This document shows positions 1 through 7,083 of a stretch of 39,209 nucleotides of DNA, piece after piece (position 1 is the first letter of the stretch; every line of letters begins with the position of its first letter). Position numbers and translations under genes: made by a program. Origin of the DNA: [Clostridium] aminophilum (GTDB taxonomy: Bacteria; Bacillota; Clostridia; Lachnospirales; Lachnospiraceae); assembly GCF_900101295.1 (NCBI RefSeq), contig NZ_FOIL01000030.1:1-39209 (forward strand), in the 5' to 3' direction. Below the pieces are notes generated by a model. That model was not told the DNA's origin, searched no databases, and saw nothing but the letters and a program-made list of their open reading frames with translations.

Positions 1-318
1 TCCTTTCAGAGCGTTTCACGCAGACCTCCCTAGGTACCACACATTTCTTCCTCTCCATCCATCTGCCTCATTTATCATGCATGATTCCGTGTAGTTATTG
101 GGCTTCGACTTGTATAGCAGCCTTACCCTCATGCATAACCTCATATGAGATTTCTGTTCGTCAGACCAGAGATTTGCCCGTGGGTTAGTATGTTCCCCAC
201 ATCCAGCTTCCTTCAGATTCCGTCTCGCGACGGACGCCCTTGCTTTCGGCTATATCCTTCCCACTACCGGGCGGATTCGGGACTTTAACCCGTTAGAAAC
301 GTGCGCCGCTAGGCGCAC
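1..318 (-). mobile_element. group II intron, 5' part (domain I), truncated by window edge
   Basis: Read on the minus strand, the segment starts with GTGCGCC at 318, matching the GUGYG 5' consensus of bacterial group II introns. It then has the purine-rich, hairpin-dense character of domain I (a GC palindrome at 301-318, then motifs such as GGTTAAAGTCCCGAATCC). The rest of the intron, including any maturase, would lie left of base 1. The 5' splice site sits directly after the U-tract of an intrinsic terminator. Family knowledge: group IIC introns favour such sites, but the class was not established here. No coding frame is supported. Confidence 0.75.
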
Positions 319-321
319 TAT

Positions 322-361
322 AAAAAAAGACCCCAGTATTATTTCTAATACTGAGATCTTT
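322..361 (-). terminator. intrinsic terminator of the PPC-domain gene
   Basis: On the minus strand a 16-bp stem (arms 326-341 and 346-361, two positions pairing only as G:U in this strand's RNA) with a 4-nt loop is followed by a run of seven T residues and ATA. It lies about 125 nt after the stop of the gene at 487-921. The group II intron begins at the very next base after TTTTTTTATA. Confidence 0.8.
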
Positions 362-429
362 GATTTTGTCACCTTAACTTAATGACATTGCGATTTCGAG
401 ACTCTCCCCTTTTTTGAGAATGGCCTGTT

Positions 430-464
430 CCTTCCGGAGATCGAGATTATGCTTATCCGGAAGG
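430..464. repeat. short inverted repeat downstream of the PPC gene
   Basis: CCTTCCGGA at 430-438 is perfectly inverted at 456-464. No T-run follows on either strand, so it is unlikely to be a terminator by itself. It may be a 3' UTR stabilising hairpin of the gene at 487-921. Confidence 0.4.
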
Positions 465-486
465 AAGGCGCGTAATCGTCAGGACC

Positions 487-921
487 TTAAAAATCCCAGA
501 ATCCGGTTCCCGTTTCCGGATCCGATTTTCGCTTGATGATTCCACCGGCCACCGGTCTGAGTTCGATTTCTGCCGTATAGAGAACCTCCACCGACTTTAT
601 ATGTCCTGCATCCATATGATGTTCACCGTTTTCTTTATATGCAAATGCCGCATGGGTATGATGATGCAGTGTTCCACTCTCATCCGATACAACATTGCCG
701 ATCAGTGAGACAAGTTCCAGCATTCCTTTCAGATTTCGCACTTCAAACTGCCCTGATTCAGGGATAAAGGTCTGTATCTCAGCGGAGCTGCATCCGCCGA
801 TTCCCGAAAATGTCGCAGACTGTATCTTCTCTTTTTCACAGACATCCAACAGTGATCCAATGATCTCATCTCCGCGGTCAAGTCTTATGTAATATGTCTC
901 TCCAAATTTTCTGTAATCCAT
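487..921 (-). CDS. PPC (DUF296) domain DNA-binding protein
   Basis: This 144-residue protein matches the stand-alone prokaryotic PPC/DUF296 fold along its whole length. Recognisable pieces are YYIRLDRGDEI near the N-terminus, the FSGIGGCSSAEIQTF strand, the metal-type HHHTHAAF cluster in the middle and the C-terminal DPETGTGFWDF. In plants PPC domains are joined to AT-hooks; the bacterial stand-alone versions form trimers and their role is poorly defined, so DNA binding is the family label rather than something visible here. The ATG at 921 is preferred over an in-frame TTG at 942 because GGGAG lies 6 nt upstream of it. The gene is monocistronic, with its own terminator, and lies just inside the left intron. 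Confidence 0.85.
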   Translation of the reverse strand: MDYRKFGETYYIRLDRGDEIIGSLLDVCEKEKIQSATFSGIGGCSSAEIQTFIPESGQFEVRNLKGMLELVSLIGNVVSDESGTLHHHTHAAFAYKENGEHHMDAGHIKSVEVLYTAEIELRPVAGGIIKRKSDPETGTGFWDF

Positions 922-1033
922 ATCCGTCTCCCTATCAAGCAAGATTATGCGTTTTCCATGCCCTTACATACTTCAGGTATAACGCAAATCTTCATGCGAG
1001 TAAAACAAAAAATAATGGCGGATTAGACGTTTT

Positions 1034-1098
1034 AAAGGTTGCTTGCATATGCTTGTATTTGCAAGCATTTTATGTTACTTTTGCTTTAACAAAGGTTA
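1034..1098 (+). promoter_or_regulatory. candidate autoregulatory operator of the antitoxin gene
   Basis: An inverted repeat TGCTTGCA (1040-1047) / TGCAAGCA (1060-1067) lies 50-77 nt before the antitoxin start and is flanked by direct copies of AAAGGTT (1034-1040 and 1092-1098). Palindromes at this position are typical binding sites for RelB/DinJ-type ribbon-helix-helix antitoxins, which repress their own operon. The function is inferred from position. Confidence 0.4.
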
Positions 1099-1116
1099 CG
1101 AAAGGAGCGTGATTTT

Positions 1117-1422
1117 GTGGCAAAAACTGCCCCTGTTTATGCCCGTATTGATACGAATCTTAAAGAAAATGCAGAAGGGATCCTTGCTCAGCTTGGAATT
1201 TCTCCTTCCGAAGCGATAAAAATGCTTTACAGCCAGATCGTTCTTGTGAGAGGCATGCCGTTTCAGTCAAAACTTCCGGAAATAAACCATTTTTCCACGC
1301 AGGGAATCACACAGGCTGAGTTTGATGCAGAGCTTCAAAAAGGTGTGGATTCCATCCAAAATGGCCGCACTCATTCTGTTGAAGATGTTGATCGCATGCT
1401 TGCCGAGGAATTTGGTATATGA
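1117..1422 (+). CDS. type II antitoxin, RelB/DinJ family
   Basis: A 101-residue protein with the RelB/DinJ ribbon-helix-helix N-terminus: a short basic strand (VYARIDTNLKENAEGIL) followed by LGISPSEAIKMLYSQI and GMPF, which are hallmarks of the family. The C-terminal half, rich in Glu and Asp, is the part that normally wraps the toxin. The GTG start at 1117 has AAAGGAG about 10 nt upstream. The stop overlaps the next start as ATGA, the usual antitoxin-toxin coupling. The partner toxin is truncated, so this is an orphan antitoxin that could still repress its own promoter or neutralise a related toxin elsewhere. Confidence 0.88.
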   Translation: MAKTAPVYARIDTNLKENAEGILAQLGISPSEAIKMLYSQIVLVRGMPFQSKLPEINHFSTQGITQAEFDAELQKGVDSIQNGRTHSVEDVDRMLAEEFGI

Positions 1423-1556
1423 GCAATTATTCTGTCCGATATTCAGATGAAGCCAAAGAGGATCTTCGCAATATATTCATGTATATCGCATATAAACTTG
1501 GTTCAAAAGAAAATGTCACAGGTCAGGATAGCATCCATATGTTCAGCCTAGTTTAA
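1419..1556 (+). pseudogene. truncated RelE/ParE family toxin
   Basis: An ATG overlapping the antitoxin stop opens a 45-codon frame beginning MSNYSVRYSDEAKEDLRNIF, which is the typical start of RelE/ParE toxins encoded next to DinJ antitoxins. Homology-like sequence runs to about base 1527 (residues SKENVTGQ), where family members continue for another 60 or so residues. Here it turns into DSIHMFSLV and stops. The conserved C-terminal catalytic or target-binding residues are therefore missing. The break lies at the junction with the convergent gene at 1553-1786, which also looks cut, suggesting one deletion removed both 3' ends. It is too short to be active on current family knowledge. Confidence 0.75.
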
Positions 1557-1786
1557 TATATGTGTCCAGGATTCTGGGTACATATCATTTTTACTAATTC
1601 ATCAGCTCCTTTATCGACTGTCCCTTGAAGCACGCTCTGTCCCGACGCTCCAACAAAGAACACATCCACAAGTCCAGCTAACACTCCACAAGAAGCGGCT
1701 ATCATATAATCATATTTATCACATTTTGCTCGTTCAAAATTAGCTTTTTCACCTGGATGAGCTATTTGTATTCTTTTTTTGGCCAT
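1553..1786 (-). CDS. unknown small protein, probably 3'-truncated
   Basis: This 77-residue protein starts MAKKRIQIAHPGEKANFERA and continues with KCDKYDYMIAASCGVLAGLVDVFFVG, a basic head followed by a hydrophobic segment (about residues 28-49) that could span the membrane. I recall longer hypothetical proteins with this opening in Lachnospiraceae mobile regions but cannot name a function. The C-terminal end overlaps the truncated toxin frame by a few bases, so the gene has probably lost its 3' part. The ATG at 1786 has GGAGG 7 nt upstream. It lies 27 nt after the 51-residue ORF at 1814-1969 on the same strand and is probably cotranscribed with it. Confidence 0.5.
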   Translation of the reverse strand: MAKKRIQIAHPGEKANFERAKCDKYDYMIAASCGVLAGLVDVFFVGASGQSVLQGTVDKGADELVKMICTQNPGHIY

Positions 1787-1813
1787 CCATGTACCTCCAA
1801 ATGGAAAATAATT

Positions 1814-1969
1814 TCATGCCATAAACATTCTTCTTGTCAAATCTTCATATATTTTCTTTTCTTCCTTTGTAAGGGAATCTACGCCTTTTTCCTTAGCTTT
1901 CTTTAATATTCTTTCTTCTTCCTTTCTCCTTTCAGGAAATAATAATCTATCAATGTCAAAATTAAGCAT
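1814..1969 (-). CDS. small charged protein, 51 residues, unknown
   Basis: A short frame reading MLNFDIDRLLFPERRKEEER and then lysine/glutamate-rich helix-forming sequence, ending in RRMFMA. It is preceded by a near-perfect ribosome site, AGGAGGTGATCTGA directly before the ATG, which is the main reason to believe it is translated. About 45% of residues are Lys, Arg, Glu or Asp, and no Cys is present. It forms a likely operon with the 77-residue ORF downstream (27-nt gap). It could be a small regulatory or accessory protein of a mobile element. No family is recognised. Confidence 0.5.
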   Translation of the reverse strand: MLNFDIDRLLFPERRKEEERILKKAKEKGVDSLTKEEKKIYEDLTRRMFMA

Positions 1970-2036
1970 TCAGATCACCTCCTATTAATCAGTATCCCAC
2001 TACATTACTTATTCAAAGCAACTTGATATTGTCGCC

Positions 2037-2303
2037 TTAACTTCTTATCCACATATCAATTCCATCGCCGAATATTTCAGCATCGATAATGTATTTATCT
2101 TCATCTTCACTTACAATCCTAGCTGTTGGAAGACGATCCAGAACCGCGTCAACTGAATACCCAGAATACTCAAACTTCACTCGCCTTATCTTTCCGCCTC
2201 TCATGAACTGAATCCGTTTGCGGTATTCTCCTTCTTCAAACTTATTCCTATACGGAACCGAAAAATGTTCACTGGTCACTTTTAAGTTTTTCAATCTATC
2301 CAT
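2037..2303 (-). pseudogene. C-terminal fragment of a WYL-domain regulator
   Basis: The 88-residue frame contains sequence typical of the C-terminal (WCX) end of WYL-domain transcription regulators: FSVPYRNKFEEGEYRKRIQF, GGKIRRVKFEYSGYSVDAVL, DRLPTARIVSEDEDKY and IFGDGIDMWIRS. Full-length members are around 300 residues with an N-terminal helix-turn-helix and the WYL core, both absent. The ATG at 2303 has no good ribosome site. A broken remnant is the best reading. It sits among other remnants and was probably brought in with them. Confidence 0.65.
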
Positions 2304-2467
2304 ATGATAAATCGTAATTTGATGAATGAATTATAATACTGAATCTACGCTATCATAATTTTATCAGATAATATGCTGGGTAACAAGGAAAAGCATAATT
2401 TAAATTAATCCAATCAAAAAGAATATATGCAATTAAACCAATTCGATAAAGTACACCTTTCTGAACA

Positions 2468-2716
2468 TTATTTTCCCAAATCTTCCATCTCATAAGATCT
2501 CGCTTTTCCAAAAAGCGTTGTTCTTTCCATTCCGCACCGTTTCGCCGCTTCTGAAACCGATATCTTCTTCATTTTCCCTAGTTTCCACACTTCATAAAAG
2601 TTTTCCGGAAGGGGATCGGGGCGTCTGCCAAACTGAACGCCTCTCGCCTTTGCCGCCGCTATACCTTCCGCCTGACGCTGGCGAATAAGATTTCTCTCCT
2701 GTGTTTTCTGCTTCAT
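2468..2716 (-). pseudogene. C-terminal remnant of a serine recombinase (resolvase/invertase)
   Basis: The 82 residues match the end of small serine recombinases: RNLIRQRQAEGIAAAKARGV followed by FGRRPDPLPENF, the linker after the E-helix, then a C-terminal DNA-binding helix-turn-helix (ISVSEAAKRCGMERTTLF). The catalytic N-terminal domain with the nucleophilic Ser, about 120 residues, is absent; a stop occurs just upstream in frame. This is a relic of a transposon or integrative element and supports the view that 0.95-3.4 kb is decayed mobile DNA. Confidence 0.7.
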
Positions 2717-2794
2717 CTTCGCAGTTCTTTCATCCGCTTACCTACATCTTTTTCCCACTCAATCCATTTGCATTTCTCAAAAGCATGCGCTGCA

Positions 2795-2848
2795 TTTATT
2801 CAAATAGATTTTATTAAAATCAATTTGAATAAAAATAATTTGAATAAA
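2795..2848 (+). repeat. AT-rich palindrome and direct repeats before the ATPase pseudogene
   Basis: TTTATTCAAAT (2795-2805) is inverted at 2823-2833 (ATTTGAATAAA) and repeated directly at 2838-2848. The block ends 22 nt before the start of the ATPase pseudogene, so it looks like a promoter/operator. Whether it still acts is unknown. Confidence 0.45.
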
Positions 2849-2869
2849 AAGGCAAGGAGGTGCCAGCAT

Positions 2870-3358
2870 ATGTTTGTCGGCAGAGAACGCGAATTGAACG
2901 CTTTGGGAAAAGTCTATTCCAAAGACTGCTTCGGGATGACCATAATCTATGGCAGACGCCGAATCGGAAAGTTCTTTTTGATCACTGAATTTCTCAAAGA
3001 AAAAAGCCGTCTTCTATACCGCAAACAAAGTCGGCGCCGGACGCAACCTAGAAGTGTTCGTCCAGCAGGTATTGGAAGTGTTGAATCCAGATTATCTGGG
3101 TGCAACATTTTCCTCTATGAAGGCAGTTTTTGAACTCATAACAAGAAAGGTTTCGGAGCGCACCAAGAAACTCGTTCTGATCATCGACAAGCTGCCCTAT
3201 TGGGCAGAAAAGACAAAGCACTGTTAACGATCCTGCGGAAATTCATCGATACACTGTGGCTGGATAAAAACCTAATGGTCATTTTGTGCAGATCATCTCT
3301 AAGCTTCACTGAGAAGAAGGTCCTCAGCGAAAAGAGCCCAATGTTTGGATGGTACTGA
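2870..3358 (+). pseudogene. broken AAA-family ATPase (DUF234-like), frameshifted
   Basis: The ATG at 2870 follows AAGGAGG and opens MFVGRERELNALGKVYSKD and IIYGRRRIGK, the start of clostridial ATP-binding proteins of the DUF234/AAA type. The frame breaks at an A6 run (3000-3005): removing one A restores KAVFYTANKVGAGRNLEVF and the rest up to LVLIIDKLPYWAEK. A missing base near 3212 then shifts to DKALLTILRKFIDTLWLDKN, and on to SEKSPMFG, before a stop at 3356-3358. The P-loop reads GKFF rather than GKTT/S, and the Walker B acidic pair reads DK. Roughly the last two thirds of a normal protein is missing. It is clearly inactive. Confidence 0.8.
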
Positions 3359-3450
3359 TATCAGTGGAAGATATATTCGCGAGTTTCGCTCGTTATTGCG
3401 GCAGTCGCCAAGGTTTCGTGCAAGCACAGGCTTTTGCCCGTTGCTCACGT

Positions 3451-3496
3451 AAAAAAGAAAGACTCAAACCTCCCCCTCCGGAAGTTCGAGTCTTTT
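3451..3496 (-). terminator. terminator of the phosphoglucomutase gene
   Basis: AAAGACTC (3458-3465) is inverted at 3488-3495, with further pairing inward (GAAC with GGTTT, TCC with GGA). On the minus strand the stem is followed by TCTTTTTT. It lies about 70 nt past the stop of the gene at 3565-5301 and could also stop transcription from the left. Confidence 0.8.
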
Positions 3497-3564
3497 CTCA
3501 TCATTTATTCATTTTTCAGGCATTCCATCTTTATGCCGGCATTTTTGTCTCAATCCATCCCAGA

Positions 3565-5301
3565 TCAGTCGATGGCTTTCACGATCTTCTCGCAGGCTGC
3601 GCCGAGACTCTTTGACTTCTCTGCCGCATCTTCGAGAGATGCTCCCTTTACGCCGTAATAGAACTTGATCTTCGGCTCGGTTCCGGACGGTCTGACGCAA
3701 ACCCATGCGTTATTCTCCAGATCGTAATAGAGAACGTTGGACTTCGGAAGACCGGTGGGCTTGACTTCTCCGGTCGCGGTGTCGCGAATCGTGTCGAGCT
3801 GATAGTCTCTTGCGGAGAGGACCTTTAAGCCGTCAAACTCTGCCGGAGCAGCGCCGCGGAGCGTATCCATGATGCGCTTCATCTTAGCCTGTCCTTCTAT
3901 TCCCTCAAACTCCAGAGATACGACCGCATCGGTGTAATAACCGTACTTCTCGTACATATCCAGCATCGCATCCCACAGCGTCTTGCCCTGCTTCTTATAA
4001 TATGCCGCTGCCTCACAGAGAGCCGCTACTGCGGATACCGCATCCTTATCGCGGGCATACGGTCCGATCAGGCAGCCGTAACTCTCTTCCATGCCGAACA
4101 TATAGTGGCCGTCTCCGGTTGTCTCCTCCTTCAGGATCTGCTTTCCGATCCACTTAAAACCGGTCAGGCACTCGATCAGACGGCAGCCGTAATTCTTTGC
4201 AACCGCATCGACCAGATTCGTGGTAACGATGGATTTCACCACCTCACCGTCTGCCGGAATGAGTCCCTTCTCCTTCTTCTGGCTCAGCACATACTCACAG
4301 ATGAGGGAGCCGGACATGTTGCCGGTCAAAGCGTGATACTCGCCGGTCTTCGCGTCTTTTACGTAAACACCGAGACGGTCCGCATCCGGATCGGTTGCCA
4401 GAACCAGATCCGCATTTTTCTCTTCCGCCAGTTTCAGTGCCAGTGTAAACGCCTCTCTGCTCTCCGGGTTCGGATACGGAGTGGTCGGGAAATCGCCGTC
4501 CGGATTCTCCTGCTCCGGTACAACGTAGAGATTCTTAAATCCGAGTTCTGTGATCACACGGCGAACCGGAATGTTGCCGGTTCCGTTGAACGGTGTGTAC
4601 ACAATGCTGATCTGATCCGCCATCTCGCGGATGACATCCATGTTGGCAACCTGATCTTCCACGCAGGCAATGTACTTGTCATCCATCTCTTTGCCGAGGG
4701 TGATGTAAAGGCCTTTTGCCTTCGCCTCGTCCGCGCTCATGGTCTTGACGGAAGAGAGATCTTCGATTCCGAGAACCTCCTTCGTTACGCCCTCGTCGTG
4801 CGGCGGTGTGAACTGCGCGCCGTCTTCCCAGTAAACCTTATATCCGTTGTATTTTCCCGGATTGTGGCTGGCGGTAATGTTGATGCCGGCAATGCAGCCC
4901 AGCTCGCGGACCGCAAAGGAAAGCTCCGGTGTCGGGCGAAGGGATTCAAAGCGGTACGCCTTGATGCCGTTCGCCGCCAGCGTTCTGGCGCACTCATCCG
5001 AAAATTCCGGGGACATATGGCGGGAATCATATGCGATTGCAACGCCCTTATCCTGTCCGCCCTGGGAAATGATGTAATTCGCCAGTCCCTGTGTCGCTCT
5101 GCGGACGGTATATACATTCATGCGGTTGATGCCCGCGCCGAGGATTCCGCGAAGTCCGGCGGTGCCGAATTCCAGGTCTTTATAGAATCTCTCCTCGATC
5201 TCCTTCGGATCATCAGCGATGGCCTTCAGCTCTTCCTTGGTTTTCTCATCAAAATAAGGGTTGTCCAGCCACTCCTGATAGATCTTCATGTAATCTTTCA
5301 T
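3565..5301 (-). CDS. pgcA: phosphoglucomutase/phosphomannomutase (alpha-D-phosphohexomutase)
   Basis: This 578-residue enzyme interconverts hexose 1- and 6-phosphates in the cytoplasm, feeding glycogen, cell-wall sugar and glycolipid synthesis. All four signature loops are present: the phosphoserine loop TASHNPGKYNGYK (Ser about 145), the Mg2+ loop DPDADRLG (about 304-311), the sugar-specificity loop GMEESYG (about 403) and the phosphate-binding RPSGTEPKIKFYY near the C-terminus. The length suits the PgcA/PGM2-like subfamily. The ATG at 5301 is chosen because the protein family starts there and AGGAGG lies upstream; the open frame continues to 5388 without a ribosome site. It has its own promoter (5402-5430) and terminator. 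Whether glucose or mannose is preferred cannot be read. Confidence 0.93.
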   Translation of the reverse strand: MKDYMKIYQEWLDNPYFDEKTKEELKAIADDPKEIEERFYKDLEFGTAGLRGILGAGINRMNVYTVRRATQGLANYIISQGGQDKGVAIAYDSRHMSPEFSDECARTLAANGIKAYRFESLRPTPELSFAVRELGCIAGINITASHNPGKYNGYKVYWEDGAQFTPPHDEGVTKEVLGIEDLSSVKTMSADEAKAKGLYITLGKEMDDKYIACVEDQVANMDVIREMADQISIVYTPFNGTGNIPVRRVITELGFKNLYVVPEQENPDGDFPTTPYPNPESREAFTLALKLAEEKNADLVLATDPDADRLGVYVKDAKTGEYHALTGNMSGSLICEYVLSQKKEKGLIPADGEVVKSIVTTNLVDAVAKNYGCRLIECLTGFKWIGKQILKEETTGDGHYMFGMEESYGCLIGPYARDKDAVSAVAALCEAAAYYKKQGKTLWDAMLDMYEKYGYYTDAVVSLEFEGIEGQAKMKRIMDTLRGAAPAEFDGLKVLSARDYQLDTIRDTATGEVKPTGLPKSNVLYYDLENNAWVCVRPSGTEPKIKFYYGVKGASLEDAAEKSKSLGAACEKIVKAID

Positions 5302-5401
5302 AATTCCTGCTGTCCTCCTGCAATATTGTCTTTCACTTACCGGTTTCGCGGCTTCACTAATCTGCCAAAGCCTGCGGAAACACCTCAAATCGTATGACTA
5401 T

Positions 5402-5430
5402 ATTATATTTATTTTGTGAGTTTTATTCAA
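5402..5430 (-). promoter_or_regulatory. sigma-A type promoter of pgcA
   Basis: On the minus strand TTGAAT (5430-5425) and TATAAT (5407-5402) are separated by exactly 17 bp. The predicted start lies about 95 nt before the pgcA ATG. Confidence 0.7.
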
Positions 5431-5589
5431 TACTTGACACGTGTGCGGAATTTCGGACAGTCCCCTTGAATAAAGTCCGCGGAGCTCCGTAAGGTGACAT
5501 CTCCCTTTCAACGGCATGCGCATCCTCGCGGAGCGCTTCTGCGTCATAGAAAAAATCGGAGAACATTCCTACTGACACAAAAACAGCCG

Positions 5590-6924
5590 TCACTCTGCCG
5601 TTTCATCACCCAGCATTCTCAGAAGCTTCTCTTTTTCATTCTCCGCCGGATCCCGCAGAACTTTCTCAAACATTTCCGCCAGAATCCGGCCCAGCTCCGG
5701 CCCCGGCTTTACACCCTTTTGGATCAGGTCCTGACCGGTCACCGCCATCGTCTTCAGCGAGACGCAGTCCCCTCTCTTCCGGATCTTATCCACAAGAGCC
5801 GCCGCGTCATCCACCATTTTCCCCCGATCCGGGTCCAGCGTGTGGATAAGAAGAAACAGACGGTCGAGAAGCTCCGGCGAAATCTCACTCATGAACTTCC
5901 GTGCAAGGTACTCTCTCTCCTTCGATTCCGCCATATTCTTATGTTCCGCCTGACTCACGGAATCGGTGTCCCAGTCAAAACGGTCCGTGAAATGTCCCAC
6001 CAGTGTCTTTACACTGCGGATAGTGTCATTGTCCAGCTTCATCTCACGGAGAATCTGAACCGCGGTTTTGTCCTCCAGTTCTGCGAGAAGAGCCGCCCAG
6101 CGCACCGCTTTTTCCTGCGGGAGCGCGGCTGCCCGCTCAAGACGTGCGTAAAGAGATCGAACCACGCTTTTTCCGGAAACTGCGGTATTTCCGCCATGTC
6201 CCGTGCCCGTGAAATTGCTTTCCTCTTCAAAAATACGGCCAAACGTCTTTGAAATGAATGGCGTCATTCCCGTCTTCTCCACCAGCATCACCCGTTCCGG
6301 ATGCGCGGAGAGAAGTGTTTTCGTCAGTTCCACCTGAATCCGCTCTGCGCTGACATGCTTCAGATTCGGTGCAATCACGGACAGTGCCTTATACGTCTCT
6401 TCCTCAATCTCAAAGCCGAGCTGCGCGGAGAAACGCACTGCCCGGAGAATCCGAAGGGCATCTTCCGTAAACCGCTCCATCGCATTGCCGACGCAGCGGA
6501 TTACATGCCGGTCGAGGTCCTCCATGCCGCCGAATTCATCGACGACTCCGGTTTCTTCGCTGTACGCCATCGCATTGATGGTGAAATCGCGCCGGCGAAG
6601 GTCTTCCTTCAAATCGGAGGTAAACTCCACGCTGTCCGGGTGTCTTCCGTCCGCATAGGTGCCGTCGATCCGGTAGGTCGTAATCTCGTATCCGACATGA
6701 TTTTTCATCACCGTCACGGTTCCGTGCTGGATTCCCGTATCGATAGTCTTTGGAAAGATTGTTTTGGTTTCTTCGGGTTTGGCGGAAGTCGTGATATCCC
6801 AATCGTTCGGCTCTTTGCCGAGGAGCGCATCCCGGACGCAGCCGCCAACCGCGTAGGCTTCATATCCGGCCTCCCGCATTTTTTCAAGAATCCATGCCAC
6901 ATCCGCCGGTATCTGTATCTTCAT
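5590..6924 (-). CDS. cca: CCA-adding tRNA nucleotidyltransferase
   Basis: This 444-residue class II nucleotidyltransferase adds or repairs the 3' CCA of tRNAs. The N-terminal head has the nucleotidyltransferase signature GGCVRDALLG (about 27-36) and the catalytic pair DWD (about 41-43), then RRDFTINAMAY. The neck has RFTEDALRILRAVRFSAQLG, the usual NTP-recognition region. The C-terminal part is the less conserved body/tail with tRNA contacts. The ATG at 6924 is preferred over one at 6945 because CAGGAG sits 9 nt upstream. It lies downstream of the proS terminator, so it needs its own, not recognised, promoter. Domains and length fit the bacterial CCA-adding family rather than a separate CC- or A-adding enzyme, though the two are hard to tell apart by eye. 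Confidence 0.92.
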   Translation of the reverse strand: MKIQIPADVAWILEKMREAGYEAYAVGGCVRDALLGKEPNDWDITTSAKPEETKTIFPKTIDTGIQHGTVTVMKNHVGYEITTYRIDGTYADGRHPDSVEFTSDLKEDLRRRDFTINAMAYSEETGVVDEFGGMEDLDRHVIRCVGNAMERFTEDALRILRAVRFSAQLGFEIEEETYKALSVIAPNLKHVSAERIQVELTKTLLSAHPERVMLVEKTGMTPFISKTFGRIFEEESNFTGTGHGGNTAVSGKSVVRSLYARLERAAALPQEKAVRWAALLAELEDKTAVQILREMKLDNDTIRSVKTLVGHFTDRFDWDTDSVSQAEHKNMAESKEREYLARKFMSEISPELLDRLFLLIHTLDPDRGKMVDDAAALVDKIRKRGDCVSLKTMAVTGQDLIQKGVKPGPELGRILAEMFEKVLRDPAENEKEKLLRMLGDETAE

Positions 6925-6992
6925 AACTTTGTTCTCCTGATGCATTTCTCAGATCACGCAGAAGGCGTACCCTGCCCTGGCTCGCCGCTTTT

Positions 6993-7038
6993 ACAAAATC
7001 GGCATAACCCGCACCGATTTGATACAGGTTATGCCGAT
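6993..7038 (-). terminator. intrinsic terminator of proS
   Basis: A perfect 12-bp stem, ATCGGCATAACC at 6998-7009 and its inverse at 7027-7038, is followed on the minus strand by TTTTGT. It begins 46 nt after the proS stop. Confidence 0.85.
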
Positions 7039-7083
7039 ATGATTCCTCACGCGGCAATCATTTCCCGCGTTCTTTCCTTTACA

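Noticed and set aside
3359-3450. Continuation of the AAA ATPase pseudogene after 3358
   Set aside because: No further residues resembling the family can be read in any frame before the pgcA terminator.
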